38,449 bases of DNA from Bacteroidota bacterium (GTDB taxonomy: Bacteria; Bacteroidota; Ignavibacteria; Kryptoniales; JAKASW01). Under the pieces are notes generated by a model that saw nothing but the letters and a program-made list of their open reading frames with translations, was not told the origin of the DNA and did no database searches. The DNA lies in contig JAJYRM010000027.1 in assembly GCA_021794075.1 (NCBI GenBank), positions 1,422-39,870 on the forward strand, read 5' to 3'. The translations under genes and the position numbers were made by a program. Shown here in pieces: positions 1-9,856 of this stretch; position 1 is the stretch's first letter, and every line of letters begins with the position of its first letter.

Positions 1-308
1 CCGGTTTCTACTGTGCCTCGATGGAGGGTGGCGTACTCTCTTATCACAGTATTGTCGCCCACTTCGAGGAGTGTCTCTTCACCGGCATACTTGAGGTCCT
101 GCGGCGCGTTAGATACCACCGCTCCATGGTGGATAGCGCAGTTCTTCCCGATACGCGCACCGTTGGCAATCAGCGCTGAAGAGCCGATTTTGCAACCGTC
201 GCCAATAACGACATCATCTTCCACTAGAGTGAAAGGTCCGATCGCCACGTCATCGCCAATGTGTGCCTTGGGACTGACTACGGCTCTCGGATCGATAGTA
301 ATCGCCAT
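1..308 (-). CDS. lpxA: LpxA, UDP-N-acetylglucosamine acyltransferase (N-terminal part, cut by window edge)
   Basis: LpxA adds the first 3-hydroxyacyl chain to UDP-GlcNAc in lipid A synthesis, in the cytoplasm. The visible 102 residues begin [18 protein letters not shown] and run through hexapeptide repeats of the left-handed beta-helix type ([30 protein letters not shown]). They then show the LpxA-typical stretch [12 protein letters not shown] followed by [14 protein letters not shown]. The ATG lies 7 bases after the stop of the upstream lpxC-fabZ gene, so the two are almost certainly co-transcribed and probably translationally coupled. The C-terminal part lies beyond base 1. The order lpxD-(lpxC-)fabZ-lpxA matches the common gram-negative arrangement, which supports LpxA over other hexapeptide acyltransferases. 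Confidence 0.95.
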   Translation of the reverse strand, partial: MAITIDPRAVVSPKAHIGDDVAIGPFTLVEDDVVIGDGCKIGSSALIANGARIGKNCAIHHGAVVSNAPQDLKYAGEETLLEVGDNTVIREYATLHRGTVET

Positions 309-315
309 CTTGAAT

Positions 316-1734
316 TTACTTTCCCTCAGCGGTTGAATTATTGACATCGACGATCGCGGCGGTCATCTCAGCCTCTGCCACCAGAGCTCCGTCGACGAAG
401 GCTTTACCGGCCATTGTCGCTATCTTGTTCCGCCTCGATGCCATCTCCACCTGCATGATAAGCTGGTCGCCGGGTACGACCGGCTTTCTGAACTTCACGT
501 TATTCAGTGACATGAAGTACACAAGCTTTCCGTCCGCGTTTTCCATCCCGTTAAGCAGAAGCACTCCGCCCGTTTGCGCCATCGCTTCTATTATCAGGAC
601 TCCCGGCATGATCGGTTTCGCCGGAAAATGTCCCTGAAAAAAAGGCTCGTTTGTGGTAACGTTCTTCACACCGACGACTCTCTCATCAATCTTGAACTCA
701 ACAATCTTATCCACCAGAAGGAACGGGTATCTGTGCGGAAGTATGCGCTTGATTGCCTCGTTATCGAAAATCACGCCTTCAGTTTTTGTGAACTGGTACT
801 TCTTGACGATTTTTTTCTGCTGGTACAGTTTTCTGATCTTTCTCGCGAATTCCACGTTGTGCGGATGCCCAGGTCTGGCGGCAAGTATCTGCGCCTTCAT
901 CGGCGCCCCAACGAGCGCAAGGTCGCCAAGAAGATCGAGAAGTTTATGACGCGCGGGCTCGTTCTTATATCTCAAGGTCCGGTCGTTTAAGATGCCGGTC
1001 GAACCGAGTATGACGGACCCGTTGATTCCAAGTTTCGTGGCAAGCCTCTTCAACTCTTTGGCCTCCATCTCGTCATCGACAATGACGATGGCGTTATCGA
1101 GATTCCCTCCGCGTATTAGCCCGTTCTCCCTCAGCATCTCGACTTCCTTCAGAAAGCAGAAAGTTCTCGCTGAGGAAAACTCGTTGACGAATTCGTCTTC
1201 CAATGAGAATAGCCCCGTATGCTGGCTTCCGAGCGCGGGGTTCTTATAGTCTATCATTATAGTGACCCTGAAATCGTCGAGAGGGAGGGCAACCATCTGC
1301 ACGTCCTTCTTCTCGTTCAGGAACTCGACGGTTTGGTCGATGATCAGGTAATCCTTCGGAGCATCCTGGACTGTGAAGCCGGCTTTGAGCAGCACATCCA
1401 CAAAAGGCTTCGAGCTTCCGTCTCCAACCGGAGGTTCGGGCGCGTCGAGCTCAATCATGACATTGTCGATCTCGAGTCCTGCGACCGCAGCAAGAACGTG
1501 TTCCACCGTGTGGACCTTAACGTCACCGATCCCGAGAGTTGTGCCGCGTGAAACGTCCACGACATAGTCGGCGAGCGCCGGTATTTCGGGCTTGCCTCCG
1601 ACGTCGGTTCTGCGGAACACAATGCCATGGTTCTCTGGTGCGGGAAGGAAAGTGATCGTTGATTCGCATCCGGTATGCAGACCCACGCCGGACACCGAGA
1701 CTTTATTTGAAATGGTACGCTGTTGAACAAGCAT
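316..1734 (-). CDS. lpxC/fabZ: Bifunctional LpxC deacetylase / FabZ dehydratase fusion
   Basis: The N-terminal domain (about residues 1-305) is LpxC, the zinc deacetylase that commits UDP-acyl-GlcNAc to lipid A. Zinc-ligand positions are visible as H79 in HTVEH and as H263 and D267 in HKLLDLLGD, and the GHPHN motif supplies the catalytic His near residue 290. The C-terminal domain (about 320-472) is FabZ, the 3-hydroxyacyl-ACP dehydratase, with catalytic H334 in [13 protein letters not shown] and E383 in [14 protein letters not shown]. Both active sites look intact, so both activities are expected. This fusion is known from Bacteroidota and relatives and is a lineage marker. The ATG follows the lpxD stop by 8 bases, with AAGGAG upstream inside the end of lpxD. 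Confidence 0.96.
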   Translation of the reverse strand: MLVQQRTISNKVSVSGVGLHTGCESTITFLPAPENHGIVFRRTDVGGKPEIPALADYVVDVSRGTTLGIGDVKVHTVEHVLAAVAGLEIDNVMIELDAPEPPVGDGSSKPFVDVLLKAGFTVQDAPKDYLIIDQTVEFLNEKKDVQMVALPLDDFRVTIMIDYKNPALGSQHTGLFSLEDEFVNEFSSARTFCFLKEVEMLRENGLIRGGNLDNAIVIVDDEMEAKELKRLATKLGINGSVILGSTGILNDRTLRYKNEPARHKLLDLLGDLALVGAPMKAQILAARPGHPHNVEFARKIRKLYQQKKIVKKYQFTKTEGVIFDNEAIKRILPHRYPFLLVDKIVEFKIDERVVGVKNVTTNEPFFQGHFPAKPIMPGVLIIEAMAQTGGVLLLNGMENADGKLVYFMSLNNVKFRKPVVPGDQLIMQVEMASRRNKIATMAGKAFVDGALVAEAEMTAAIVDVNNSTAEGK

Positions 1735-1742
1735 CTATGTGA

Positions 1743-2777
1743 CTACTCCTTGTCTGTCAATTTGTCTACCTTGTTTCGGAGCGCCGCAATTTCCTCGATC
1801 AATTCCGGAAGCATTCGCAACGCTCCTTCGATGCGCTTGGCTTCTCTAATTTCCTTCGCCGGATATCCAAAAAGTACTTTCCCCGACTCTTTAACTGATT
1901 TCGAGACACCGGATTGCGCTCCGATTGAAGTGTTATCCGCTAATTCGAGATGGCCAGAAACTCCGGCCTGGCCCCCCACCATGCAATGTTTGCCTAGTTT
2001 CGTGCTCCCAGCGACGCCGGATTGCGCAGCCATGACGGTATGTTCGCCTATCACGACGTTATGCGCGATCTGAACGAGGTTGTCTATCTTCGCGCCCCTG
2101 CAAATTTTCGTTTCCCCGATCGTCGCGCGATCAACCGAACAGTTCGATCCGATTTCCACGTCATCTTCGATAACTACGATGCCAAGCTGTGGAATCTTTT
2201 CGTACGTGCCATCCATCTTAGGAGCAAAACCGAAGCCGTCGCTTCCTATGACGGTCCCGCTGTGAATGATGACATTCTTCCCAATCTTGCAACCGGGATA
2301 TATTGTCACGTTCGGATAAAGCAGAGAATTTTCCCCCACCTCCGCTCCTTCGCCCACGACCGAGCCATGCGAGATTTTCGCGCCGTCCCCGATCTTCGCG
2401 CCTTCGAGAATGCATGCGAAGGCTCCGATCCTGACATCCTTTCCCACCACAGCATTCGGGGAGATGTATGCTGCCGGGTTTGTACCAGGTTGGAGGGGTT
2501 CGACCGGCGGCATCATGCTCTTCAACGCGAACACGAATGCCACATACGGATCTTTGGCTCTAAGCAGTGTGATATCGCTTCGATCGGAATTGAAGTCCTC
2601 CGAGACGATCACCGCAGAAGCTTTTGTACCATCAAAAAACTTCCGGTACTTTGGGTTGGCCAGGAAAGTAAGCTCACCTTCCCTGGCCTCTTCAATTTTT
2701 CCGATACCGGATATTTCTAAATCAGCATTCCCTTCGACTTTCGCCCCGACGAGCCTGGCTATGTCGGAGACCTTCAT
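1743..2777 (-). CDS. lpxD: LpxD, UDP-3-O-acylglucosamine N-acyltransferase
   Basis: LpxD adds the second 3-hydroxyacyl chain, to the 2-amino group of UDP-3-O-acyl-GlcN, in lipid A synthesis. The 344 residues fit the family. The N-terminal uridine-binding domain (about 1-100) contains LTFLANPKYRKF. A long left-handed beta-helix of hexapeptide repeats follows (about 105-300), with the catalytic histidine region in LVQIAHNVVIGEH and the LpxD-typical GSDGFGFAPK. The C-terminal helix (LPELIEEIAALRNKVDKL) is the ACP-recognition type. The start codon overlaps the stop of the upstream ompH gene by one base (TAATG), a translational-coupling arrangement. Confidence 0.96.
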   Translation of the reverse strand: MKVSDIARLVGAKVEGNADLEISGIGKIEEAREGELTFLANPKYRKFFDGTKASAVIVSEDFNSDRSDITLLRAKDPYVAFVFALKSMMPPVEPLQPGTNPAAYISPNAVVGKDVRIGAFACILEGAKIGDGAKISHGSVVGEGAEVGENSLLYPNVTIYPGCKIGKNVIIHSGTVIGSDGFGFAPKMDGTYEKIPQLGIVVIEDDVEIGSNCSVDRATIGETKICRGAKIDNLVQIAHNVVIGEHTVMAAQSGVAGSTKLGKHCMVGGQAGVSGHLELADNTSIGAQSGVSKSVKESGKVLFGYPAKEIREAKRIEGALRMLPELIEEIAALRNKVDKLTDKE

Positions 2778-3355
2778 TAATGAATGCCCTGGGGCGGGTT
2801 CTGCTGATTTGTCGGCGATGTCGTAGCAGGGATCTTCAGCTTGTCGAGAACCTGCTGCGTCACATCGTACTTAGGATTCGAGTACATGAGAAGAATCTGT
2901 CCGCTCTTGTCGAAGATATAGTCGTATTTATCTTCCTTGGCCACGTCCTGAATGGCCTGAAGAATCTTCTCCTGAACCGGGCGCATGATGGCATTCTGTT
3001 GTTGAGAAAGGTCGCCGTTAGGACCAAACCGCTGGTTCCTTAGGTCGACTATTTTCTTCTGCATGTCGCTCAACTTCTGCTCTTCCTGCACGCGTGCCTG
3101 CTCGGGGAGAATGAGTCTTCTTCGCTGGTAATCGTTGGCTTCCTGCGTGAATTCGTTTTGAAGCTTGTTGATCTCGCTCTGCCATTGAGCTACCAGATTG
3201 TCGAGCTTATTCTGCGCTTCGACGGCGGCCGGAAGTTTCTTCATTATAACCTGCGTGTCCACCCATCCGACTTTCTGCTGGGCGAACCCGGTGAGGCTGG
3301 AAAGAAAGATGAAAGCAGAAACGAGCGACCAAAATTTCAAACCACTCGTCTTCAT
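2777..3355 (-). CDS. OmpH/Skp family periplasmic chaperone, copy 1
   Basis: This is a small exported protein of the OmpH/Skp family, periplasmic chaperones that hold unfolded outer-membrane proteins for BamA. A signal peptide (hydrophobic segment within residues 8-22, cleavage probably after SLTGFA) is followed by the family opening QQKVGWVDTQVIM. A long glutamine- and charge-rich helix (about 45-125) forms the tentacle part, and the C-terminal strand segment KEDKYDYIFDKSGQILLMYSNPKYDVT closes the body. It differs in sequence from the neighbouring copy but shares its architecture. It lies 8 bases after the other ompH gene and overlaps lpxD by one base, within the bamA-ompH-lpx run. Confidence 0.9.
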   Translation of the reverse strand: MKTSGLKFWSLVSAFIFLSSLTGFAQQKVGWVDTQVIMKKLPAAVEAQNKLDNLVAQWQSEINKLQNEFTQEANDYQRRRLILPEQARVQEEQKLSDMQKKIVDLRNQRFGPNGDLSQQQNAIMRPVQEKILQAIQDVAKEDKYDYIFDKSGQILLMYSNPKYDVTQQVLDKLKIPATTSPTNQQNPPQGIH

Positions 3356-3363
3356 GATGTTTC

Positions 3364-3915
3364 TCAGTTTCCTCTTCGTGTTAATATATCAAGGACCTTG
3401 TAAGTAAGGTCGTAATCCGGGTCGGCATAGAGAAGGATTGCCGCCTGGTCACTCTTATCGAAAACAAACTCCATGCGCTGGGATTTCGCGACCTGCGCGA
3501 TGACGGAATAAACGCGGTCACGTATCGGCTTCAGAAGTTTTTCGCGCGTCTGGTCGAGTTCGCCGCCCTGGCCCACTTTCTCCTGACGATATGCTAGTAT
3601 CTGCTGCTGGAGCTGGTTGATTTCATTCTGCGCCTGTTCCTTCGCCTGCGTGGTCATCATAGCCGACTGTTTTGAGTAGGAGTCGACTTTAGTCTGGTAT
3701 TCCTTCGACATCTGATCCACTGTATCGCTCCATGCCTTCATCAGTGCATCGAGTTTTCTCTGGGCCGCCTGCGCGTCCGGAAGCTGATTTAAAATCGTCG
3801 TGGAATTGACGTACCCGATTTTCAGCGGCTCATTTTTGGGCGCCGCCGCAAACATGAAGCCTAACGCCGACACGATGAGAGCCGACGAAAGAAGGACGAT
3901 GAATTTCTCTTTCAC
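3364..3915 (-). CDS. OmpH/Skp family periplasmic chaperone, copy 2
   Basis: This is a second OmpH/Skp-type protein, immediately downstream of bamA in transcription order. An N-terminal hydrophobic segment (about residues 4-24) serves as signal peptide or anchor. It is followed by LKIGYVNSTTILNQLPDAQ, a coiled-coil region about 45-120 rich in Gln and Lys, and the C-terminal block MEFVFDKSDQAAILLYADPDYDLTYKVL. That block parallels the end of copy 1. The start is GTG, preceded by AGAGG at suitable spacing. The gap to bamA is 45 bases. Its role as an outer-membrane-protein chaperone is inferred from family and neighbours. Confidence 0.88.
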   Translation of the reverse strand: MKEKFIVLLSSALIVSALGFMFAAAPKNEPLKIGYVNSTTILNQLPDAQAAQRKLDALMKAWSDTVDQMSKEYQTKVDSYSKQSAMMTTQAKEQAQNEINQLQQQILAYRQEKVGQGGELDQTREKLLKPIRDRVYSVIAQVAKSQRMEFVFDKSDQAAILLYADPDYDLTYKVLDILTRRGN

Positions 3916-3960
3916 TTCTAACCTCTTTTTTTGTTTAACACAAGTTAATAGTCCTGAATC

Positions 3961-6324
3961 TCAAAAACTCTTGCCGAATTCGAAATTGAAATGCCATCCC
4001 GATATTGGTCCGTTCGGGGTAGTCGAATCGAAGCCGTAGCCATAGTCGAACCCAACGAGGCCGATTGGATTTATGAGAATCCTGGCTCCAAATCCAGCGG
4101 CGCGTTTCAACTGGAAGATGTTTGTCTGCCCCAGACTCGACCAGACATTTCCTCCCTCCGCGAACAATAGGAGATACAGCGGCATGGGGTCTTGCAAAAC
4201 CGAGACGCGAAGTTCCAGCGTCTGCTTAAACATGACGTTACCACCGATGGGATTTCCGCTCGCATCCTTGGGACCAACGCTCTGATCGGCGTAACCTCTC
4301 AGCGCGGTGGTCGAGATATATCCGAGGCCCGTGCCTCCCATGAAAAATTTTTCCAGCGGAGGAGCACCGAGTAGCTTGGTGTTGATCAGACCGATCACTC
4401 CGAACCTCGTCCCGCTGTAAAGCACGATCTTGTTGCTCCCGAACATCGTGGTATAGAAATCGGCGGAGAAGACGTGCTTATGGAAGCTCGTCTCGCCGGG
4501 AAGCGGCGGGCCGGCAATTTCGTCCGTCAGAGAGACATCCGAGCCGACGGTTGGGAAGATCGGACTGTCTGTGCTGTTCCTCGATATTACCTGCGTAAGA
4601 CTAACCTCGCTGCTCGGCCCGATAGTATAAAGGAGGGACGGCCCGCTGATGAAGTCGTTCTTCTGCGCGGTTAAAATCCAGTCGATGTGGAAGTACCTGT
4701 CGGGCCACATCAACCTTCTTCCGACGCTGATCGAACCGCCGGTCATCCTGTAATCGTAGGTGTAAATCTGCCGGGTGTCGAACACGTTCACGCCTAAAGA
4801 TGTGGGCGTGTTCATGAACCAGGGCTCGGCAAATCCCAGGGAGAAGGTACGATAGTAGCTGCTCACTCCGAACTGCCAGGTGAAGTTAAGAGACTGCCCC
4901 GCGCCTCCCTGCAGAGGATGCGCGATGTCGAAATTGTTGAAGCTCAACCCGATCGCGCCCGTGAACCCGAAGAGCTGACTGTAGCCGACCGACATATTGA
5001 ACGTGTCGCTCGACTTTTCTTTCACGCTGTACGTGACATCCACGGTGGAATCGTTCACGATGTAATAATCCGGCTTGATCTTTTCGGGATCGAAGTAATT
5101 CATCTGGGAGAGCTGCCTCACGCTGCTTATTATCATGGCACGGGAGAAGTAGTCGCCCGGGACCGTAAAGAGCTCGCGCCGGATAACCTTATCCTGCGTT
5201 TTCGTATTCCCATTGATGATGACCTGCCCGATCCTGAACTGGTTTCGCTCCTGTACGGTTATGTGGAGGTCCACCGAGTCGGGGGGGACACGCGTGACGG
5301 TGGGATCGATGTTCATAGTCAGATAACCCGTATCTAGATAGAGGGAAGCGACGTCCGTCTGTTCTTTGTTACCCCGCAGGTTCTCGTCAAATTTCACCTC
5401 ATTGAAAATCTGACCTGGCTTCACGCCCAACCTTTCGTTCAGTATGGCCGTCGGGAAGCGTGTGTTCCCTTCCCATGTAATGCGCCTTATGTAGTATTTC
5501 TTTCCCTCGTAGACGTTGATATGGATGAACATATCCTTCTTGTTGGCGCTATACCAGATTGAATCCGAGACGATCGAAGCGTCTATGTAGCCGTGCTCCC
5601 TGTAAAAGTCGACGACATTCTGTTTGTCCTTTTCGAACTTCTTTTCGTCGAATTTCGAACTTTGCCAGAACATCCACCAGACAGCCTCATGTGTATCCTT
5701 CATCGCGCCACGAAGGTCGCTCGACTTGAAAGCATGATTGCCGCTGAATGTGATCTTCTTGATCTTGACCTCCTGCCCTTCGTCGATGTTCACGACGAGG
5801 TTCACTGGAGCGTCTGCTGTATCTACCACAGGTTCGAGCTTAGGGGTTATCTTCGCCAGGAGATATCCCTTCTTGTCGTATTTCTTCATGACGTTATAGA
5901 CAAGGGTGCTCAGATCTTCCGGGTTGATTATCTGACCTTTGATAAGATTGATGTCTTCCTTGATATCCTTCTCGCTCAACTCGTGGTTGCCTTTGATGAT
6001 AATGTCGTTGAGCCTCGGATATTCCTTAACCTTTATCAGGAGAAAGGCGCCGTCACCTACGCGGTTATCGAGAAGGACTTTTATATCCGAGAAAATTCCG
6101 AGCGACCAGAGCTGCTTGATGGCCTGGCGGATCTTGTCGCCGCCTGGAGTGAACTCCTCGCCCACCTGCAAACCGGAATAGCGGATAACGGCAGACGCTT
6201 CAGTCTGCTTGTTCCCTTCGACTGAGATCCCCAGAATCTTCAGGGGCTGTGCCTTTTGCTCCATTTGCGCGTACGCGTTCACGAAGAACAAGCCGAGGGC
6301 CATAAATACAAAAAAATACTTCAT
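3961..6324 (-). CDS. bamA: BamA outer-membrane protein assembly factor
   Basis: BamA is the essential barrel that folds and inserts outer-membrane beta-barrel proteins. The 787 residues fit the family. A signal peptide (MKYFFVFMALGLFFVNAYA) precedes a run of POTRA domains, probably five (about residues 28-430, for example ILGISVEGNKQTEAS, IIIKGNHELSEKDI, KITFSGNHAFKSSDL, ITWEGNTRFPTAIL, VIINGNTKTQDKVI). The Omp85 barrel follows. The conserved loop-6 motif appears as LRGYAD inside the barrel, and the protein ends in a beta-signal with terminal phenylalanine (NFEFGKSF). It sits between uppS and the ompH pair, as in many gram-negative genomes. Confidence 0.96.
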   Translation of the reverse strand: MKYFFVFMALGLFFVNAYAQMEQKAQPLKILGISVEGNKQTEASAVIRYSGLQVGEEFTPGGDKIRQAIKQLWSLGIFSDIKVLLDNRVGDGAFLLIKVKEYPRLNDIIIKGNHELSEKDIKEDINLIKGQIINPEDLSTLVYNVMKKYDKKGYLLAKITPKLEPVVDTADAPVNLVVNIDEGQEVKIKKITFSGNHAFKSSDLRGAMKDTHEAVWWMFWQSSKFDEKKFEKDKQNVVDFYREHGYIDASIVSDSIWYSANKKDMFIHINVYEGKKYYIRRITWEGNTRFPTAILNERLGVKPGQIFNEVKFDENLRGNKEQTDVASLYLDTGYLTMNIDPTVTRVPPDSVDLHITVQERNQFRIGQVIINGNTKTQDKVIRRELFTVPGDYFSRAMIISSVRQLSQMNYFDPEKIKPDYYIVNDSTVDVTYSVKEKSSDTFNMSVGYSQLFGFTGAIGLSFNNFDIAHPLQGGAGQSLNFTWQFGVSSYYRTFSLGFAEPWFMNTPTSLGVNVFDTRQIYTYDYRMTGGSISVGRRLMWPDRYFHIDWILTAQKNDFISGPSLLYTIGPSSEVSLTQVISRNSTDSPIFPTVGSDVSLTDEIAGPPLPGETSFHKHVFSADFYTTMFGSNKIVLYSGTRFGVIGLINTKLLGAPPLEKFFMGGTGLGYISTTALRGYADQSVGPKDASGNPIGGNVMFKQTLELRVSVLQDPMPLYLLLFAEGGNVWSSLGQTNIFQLKRAAGFGARILINPIGLVGFDYGYGFDSTTPNGPISGWHFNFEFGKSF

Positions 6325-6478
6325 CCTTACCAGATTCTTTCCGAGAAAATCATTTACTTGGTGATGTCGTAAGCTCGCGTTGGACGACGCCCGATACGAT
6401 TACATTCCTCACTTAGACAAAAAACTGACGCGGCGGTTGCATCCCCGCTGAAACTATTCTCTTTGGGTAGTAGGCTTA

Positions 6479-7261
6479 TCAAATCGTTTGGAGGCGCTTT
6501 ACCTGCTCGCTCACAAGCCCAAATCTGCGCTCGCGTTTCTGAAAATCGCTTATTGCTTCGTACAGCTGTCGACGACGGAAATCCGGCCAAAAGACTTTCG
6601 AAAAATAAATCTCCGTATATGCCGACTGATAGAGGAGAAAATTGCTGATACGGAGTTCACCGCTCGTTCTTATCAGCAAATCGGGGTCGGGCATCGAACC
6701 GGTGCTTAGGTATCTTGATAAGAGAGCTTCATCTATGTCTTCGATAGACAACTTACCGCCGACAACATCAGAGGTAATTTTCCTGGCGGCTTCGACAATT
6801 TCGCGCCGGCCGGAATAGCTGAGCGCAAGATTAAGATTAAGGCCCGTGTTTTGCATGGTCTTTTCAAATGCCTCGTTCAGTTCCCGCTGCACTCCGGAAG
6901 GCATTGAGCCGAGGTCACCGATGGCCGTGAGGCGAACGTTGTTCCTGTAAAGCCTGTCCGTCTCATCGCGCAGCGCCTTTACAAGGAGTCTCATGAGAGT
7001 AGAGACTTCTTGCGTCGGACGCTTCCAGTTCTCCGTCGAGAACGTGTATAGCGTCAGGCACTTCACGCCCAACTCGCCGCAGGCTTCGACAATGTCGCGG
7101 ACAGAATTCACACCCTCACGGTGCCCTGCCGCGCGCGGCAACGCACGCTGTTTGGCCCACCTACCGTTGCCATCCATTATGATCGCAATGTGCTTGGGTA
7201 TACTGCCGCTGGCCTTCAGTTCTTGCTGTAGACCCTTGTCATCAGAGCCGAGTCTGATCAA
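6479..7261 (-). CDS. uppS: Isoprenyl transferase (undecaprenyl diphosphate synthase)
   Basis: This cis-prenyltransferase makes the C55 carrier lipid used for peptidoglycan and O-antigen. Family motifs are all present: HIAIIMDGNGRWAKQR with catalytic D30, GHREG, LYTFSTENWKRP, the ALSYSGRREI block, and DLLIRTSGELRISNFLLYQSAYTE. The length of 260 aa is normal. The start is TTG: no in-frame ATG lies before the catalytic region, and GAGGCGG stands upstream of the TTG. A T6 run lies in the 154-bp gap to bamA, but I see no convincing hairpin, so read-through into bamA is possible. Confidence 0.95.
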   Translation of the reverse strand: MIRLGSDDKGLQQELKASGSIPKHIAIIMDGNGRWAKQRALPRAAGHREGVNSVRDIVEACGELGVKCLTLYTFSTENWKRPTQEVSTLMRLLVKALRDETDRLYRNNVRLTAIGDLGSMPSGVQRELNEAFEKTMQNTGLNLNLALSYSGRREIVEAARKITSDVVGGKLSIEDIDEALLSRYLSTGSMPDPDLLIRTSGELRISNFLLYQSAYTEIYFSKVFWPDFRRRQLYEAISDFQKRERRFGLVSEQVKRLQTI

Positions 7262-7384
7262 TATTTCCGCCTCATTTTTTGCTGTGAAATTTAAACCGGC
7301 ATATAGTAAAAATCAAGGATTTGAAAGACGTTCGAACGGGATAACATTCAATTTTTCCGTAAGTTACGCCAACCTTACCAAGAT

Positions 7385-9757
7385 TTATCGCCAATCAACA
7401 ACCTGCGATGAGCCGTGCATGATTCTGAAGCATGCCGCGCCGGAAGAATCGGTTCTCCACGCGCTCATCCCCCTTTGTGTCATCCTTTCAATCACTTTTG
7501 CGGATGGGTGACCGAATCGGTTTCCCGCACCTACAGATATGACTCCGTACCGGGTCTGAACGAAATCGAGAAATTCCTCCGAAGAACTTGTCTCGCTTCC
7601 GTGATGGGCCACCTTCAAAATTCTTGATGCAAGAAAACCGCGATACACCATCGTGAGTTCATGTTCCACCCCTTTCTCAATGTCACCACACAGCAAGGCG
7701 GACTCGCTATCTAAGCAGACTTTCAACACTATTGAGCCATCGTTGAACTTAGACCGGTACGATTTCCCGCCCCTTCCGACGTATTTCCCGTTCGGATGAA
7801 GGACATAGATCCGATGCGTCGCGCCTGAATCGAGAATCATCCCCGCGCGGGCGAACCGCGATGGGATCTTCAGAGCCTCAGCCGAGGCCAGGGTAGTTTT
7901 CCAGGTATTCGAGCCTGAATACTGCTCAGGATAAATAAAATTGCTGATCTTCATGTTCCGGAGCACGCTAGCGGCACCGCCTACGTGGTCGCTGTGAAGG
8001 TGCGTCACCACGAAATAGTCGATGTGATCTATCCCTTTCTTCCTGAGGAAGGGAATAATGACCCGGGAACCCGCGTCATTCCCGCCGAACTTCATTCCGG
8101 CATCTATCAGCATATTTTTTCCATTCGGGAGTTCGATGAAAATCGCGTCCCCCTGTCCCACGTCCAATACGTACAATCTCGCTTCAGTCCGAGTCGCGAG
8201 TAGCGGCGCATAGAGGATCAGGTTTCCGCCGAGCAAAACCGCGAAAACAATTTTCTTCAGGATTGACTTCTTACCGAATAGAAAGACCGCGACCAGCCAC
8301 AAGAGGTAGAGAGCGCTGAACATCATGACCGAGTCGTTGATCCTGACTATGCTGGCGCTCCATGAGCCGAAGATGGAATTCAGCCAGAGGATCATGAAAC
8401 CGATCACCTGAGTCGCGCCCGCATAGATCGAGGCAAGCGCAGACGACAAAAGGCTAAACGCCAGGAATGTGAAGGCCATTGAGGTGAAGAGACCCGAAAG
8501 CGGAACGATCAGAAGATTCGCGAGAACACCGACGAGCGAGACTCTTTCGAAATAGAAGACCGACAGGGGAACCGTACCCAAAGTAGCGGCGATCGTCAGA
8601 AATGAAGCCGATACTAGTGAATTCATCCAGGGCAGTTCGGCGATCTTGGGATGAGACCTTCTAACCGAAGTAACCATTCTGTCATAGAAGAACGCGATCG
8701 ACAACACCGCGGCGAAAGAGAGCTGGAATCCCGGAGAGAAGAGCTGCGACGGCGCGAACGTGAGAATAATCAACGCGGCGAAACCAAGCGAGTTGATAAG
8801 ATTGCTCTTCCTCTGGAGGAATAGTCCGAAGAGAACGACTATCGCCATGATGACCGCGCGGACCACGCTCGGCCCCATTCCAACAACGAATGCATAACCG
8901 ATCAAGAGCGGAGCGATTATAAAGAAGCGAAGCCTCCTGGGCACCCTTAACACTGACGCGATGGCCACAAGGATTCCTGTCAGGAATCCGATGTGCAACC
9001 CTGATACCGAGAGGATATGGATTGTCCCAGAATTCATGAAGTTCTCGTTCATCGCTCTGTTTATCCCGCTCCTCTCCCCAAGGACCATCGCCCTCGCCAG
9101 TCCCGATACATCTCCGCCAAGGAGCGCGCCCGTTTTCTCTCGGACGAAAACTCTGATAGGTTGGATCAGCGATCTCTTCAAGTTGAATCCATCATCGCGC
9201 TTCAGGCCTACTATATCTTTCGCGCTTCGTAGATAGATACGTCCGACCAAACCGTTCATCCGGTAATAGTTTCTTGCGTTGAATTGTCCGGGATTTCTCG
9301 CGAGCGATAGCGTTCCCATCCTGCCCGTGAAGATAATTTTGTCTCCGATCGAGATTGACATTGACGATTGGGGCATCACCACAAGATCGCCGTGGATTTC
9401 GTTCCAGCCGTCTTTGAATCCACTGCAGTCGGTCAAGACAATCGCAGGTCTCGACGTGTCGGAAGAGATCTCAGCCACAGTTCCTGAGTAGAAGCGAAAG
9501 TCGGTTTGATGGACTTCACTCAATGAAGCGAGAGTGATATTCATGTAGAAAGCGAATGAAATAAAAAACGAGAGATACGCGAGGACAGCCACGATAATTG
9601 AAGGCCCCCCTTTGCGCGCGGATAGAAGGGCAAAGGCAGTAAACACGCATACGGCGCATACCAGGAGGACCATGGAAGAATAATCCTGCAGGAATTTTCC
9701 TGCCAAGATGCCGGCCGACGCGACCAGCGCGGCCTTGAACGCCGGTAGATGTTTCAT
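7385..9757 (-). CDS. comEC: ComEC/Rec2 family DNA-uptake channel
   Basis: ComEC is the inner-membrane channel for transforming DNA. Three parts are visible: an N-terminal membrane segment and OB-like DUF4131 domain (about 1-190), a polytopic Competence domain (about 200-480, starting at GLARAMVLGERSGI and including LSVSGLHIGFLTG), and a C-terminal metallo-beta-lactamase-like domain. The last contains LDVGQGDAIFIELPNG, the metal motif HLHSDHVGG, and VAHHGSETSSS. The metal ligands are intact, so a nuclease role is plausible. I chose the ATG giving MKHLPAFKAALVAS; another ATG 42 bases upstream (9799) is possible and has no better ribosome site. No other competence genes are in the window. Confidence 0.92.
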   Translation of the reverse strand: MKHLPAFKAALVASAGILAGKFLQDYSSMVLLVCAVCVFTAFALLSARKGGPSIIVAVLAYLSFFISFAFYMNITLASLSEVHQTDFRFYSGTVAEISSDTSRPAIVLTDCSGFKDGWNEIHGDLVVMPQSSMSISIGDKIIFTGRMGTLSLARNPGQFNARNYYRMNGLVGRIYLRSAKDIVGLKRDDGFNLKRSLIQPIRVFVREKTGALLGGDVSGLARAMVLGERSGINRAMNENFMNSGTIHILSVSGLHIGFLTGILVAIASVLRVPRRLRFFIIAPLLIGYAFVVGMGPSVVRAVIMAIVVLFGLFLQRKSNLINSLGFAALIILTFAPSQLFSPGFQLSFAAVLSIAFFYDRMVTSVRRSHPKIAELPWMNSLVSASFLTIAATLGTVPLSVFYFERVSLVGVLANLLIVPLSGLFTSMAFTFLAFSLLSSALASIYAGATQVIGFMILWLNSIFGSWSASIVRINDSVMMFSALYLLWLVAVFLFGKKSILKKIVFAVLLGGNLILYAPLLATRTEARLYVLDVGQGDAIFIELPNGKNMLIDAGMKFGGNDAGSRVIIPFLRKKGIDHIDYFVVTHLHSDHVGGAASVLRNMKISNFIYPEQYSGSNTWKTTLASAEALKIPSRFARAGMILDSGATHRIYVLHPNGKYVGRGGKSYRSKFNDGSIVLKVCLDSESALLCGDIEKGVEHELTMVYRGFLASRILKVAHHGSETSSSEEFLDFVQTRYGVISVGAGNRFGHPSAKVIERMTQRGMSAWRTDSSGAACFRIMHGSSQVVDWR

Positions 9758-9805
9758 TGAGCCGCCCTGACATTTTGCCCATGAACTTAACAACGACATC
9801 TGCAG

Positions 9806-9842
9806 ACGCCGCGGAGACTCATGTTTCGCTCTCTAGCGGCGT
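9806..9842. other. Inverted repeat between nadB and comEC
   Basis: ACGCCGC at 9806-9812 and GCGGCGT at 9836-9842 are perfect complements. An inner GAGA/TCTC extends the stem after a small internal loop. There is no T-tract on either side. It lies just upstream of the comEC start, so it may be a leader structure or part of the nadB transcript end. Confidence 0.4.
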
Positions 9843-9856
9843 AAACTCTCGTCAAG

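Noticed and set aside
574-990. Long plus-strand open frames opposite lpxC-fabZ, bamA, nadA and the sigma-54 regulator gene
   Set aside because: They are antisense shadows of well-identified genes and show no domain-like content.
6419-6445. T6 run with a GCGG/CCGC stem after uppS as a terminator
   Set aside because: The stem has only four pairs and the T run is eight bases away.
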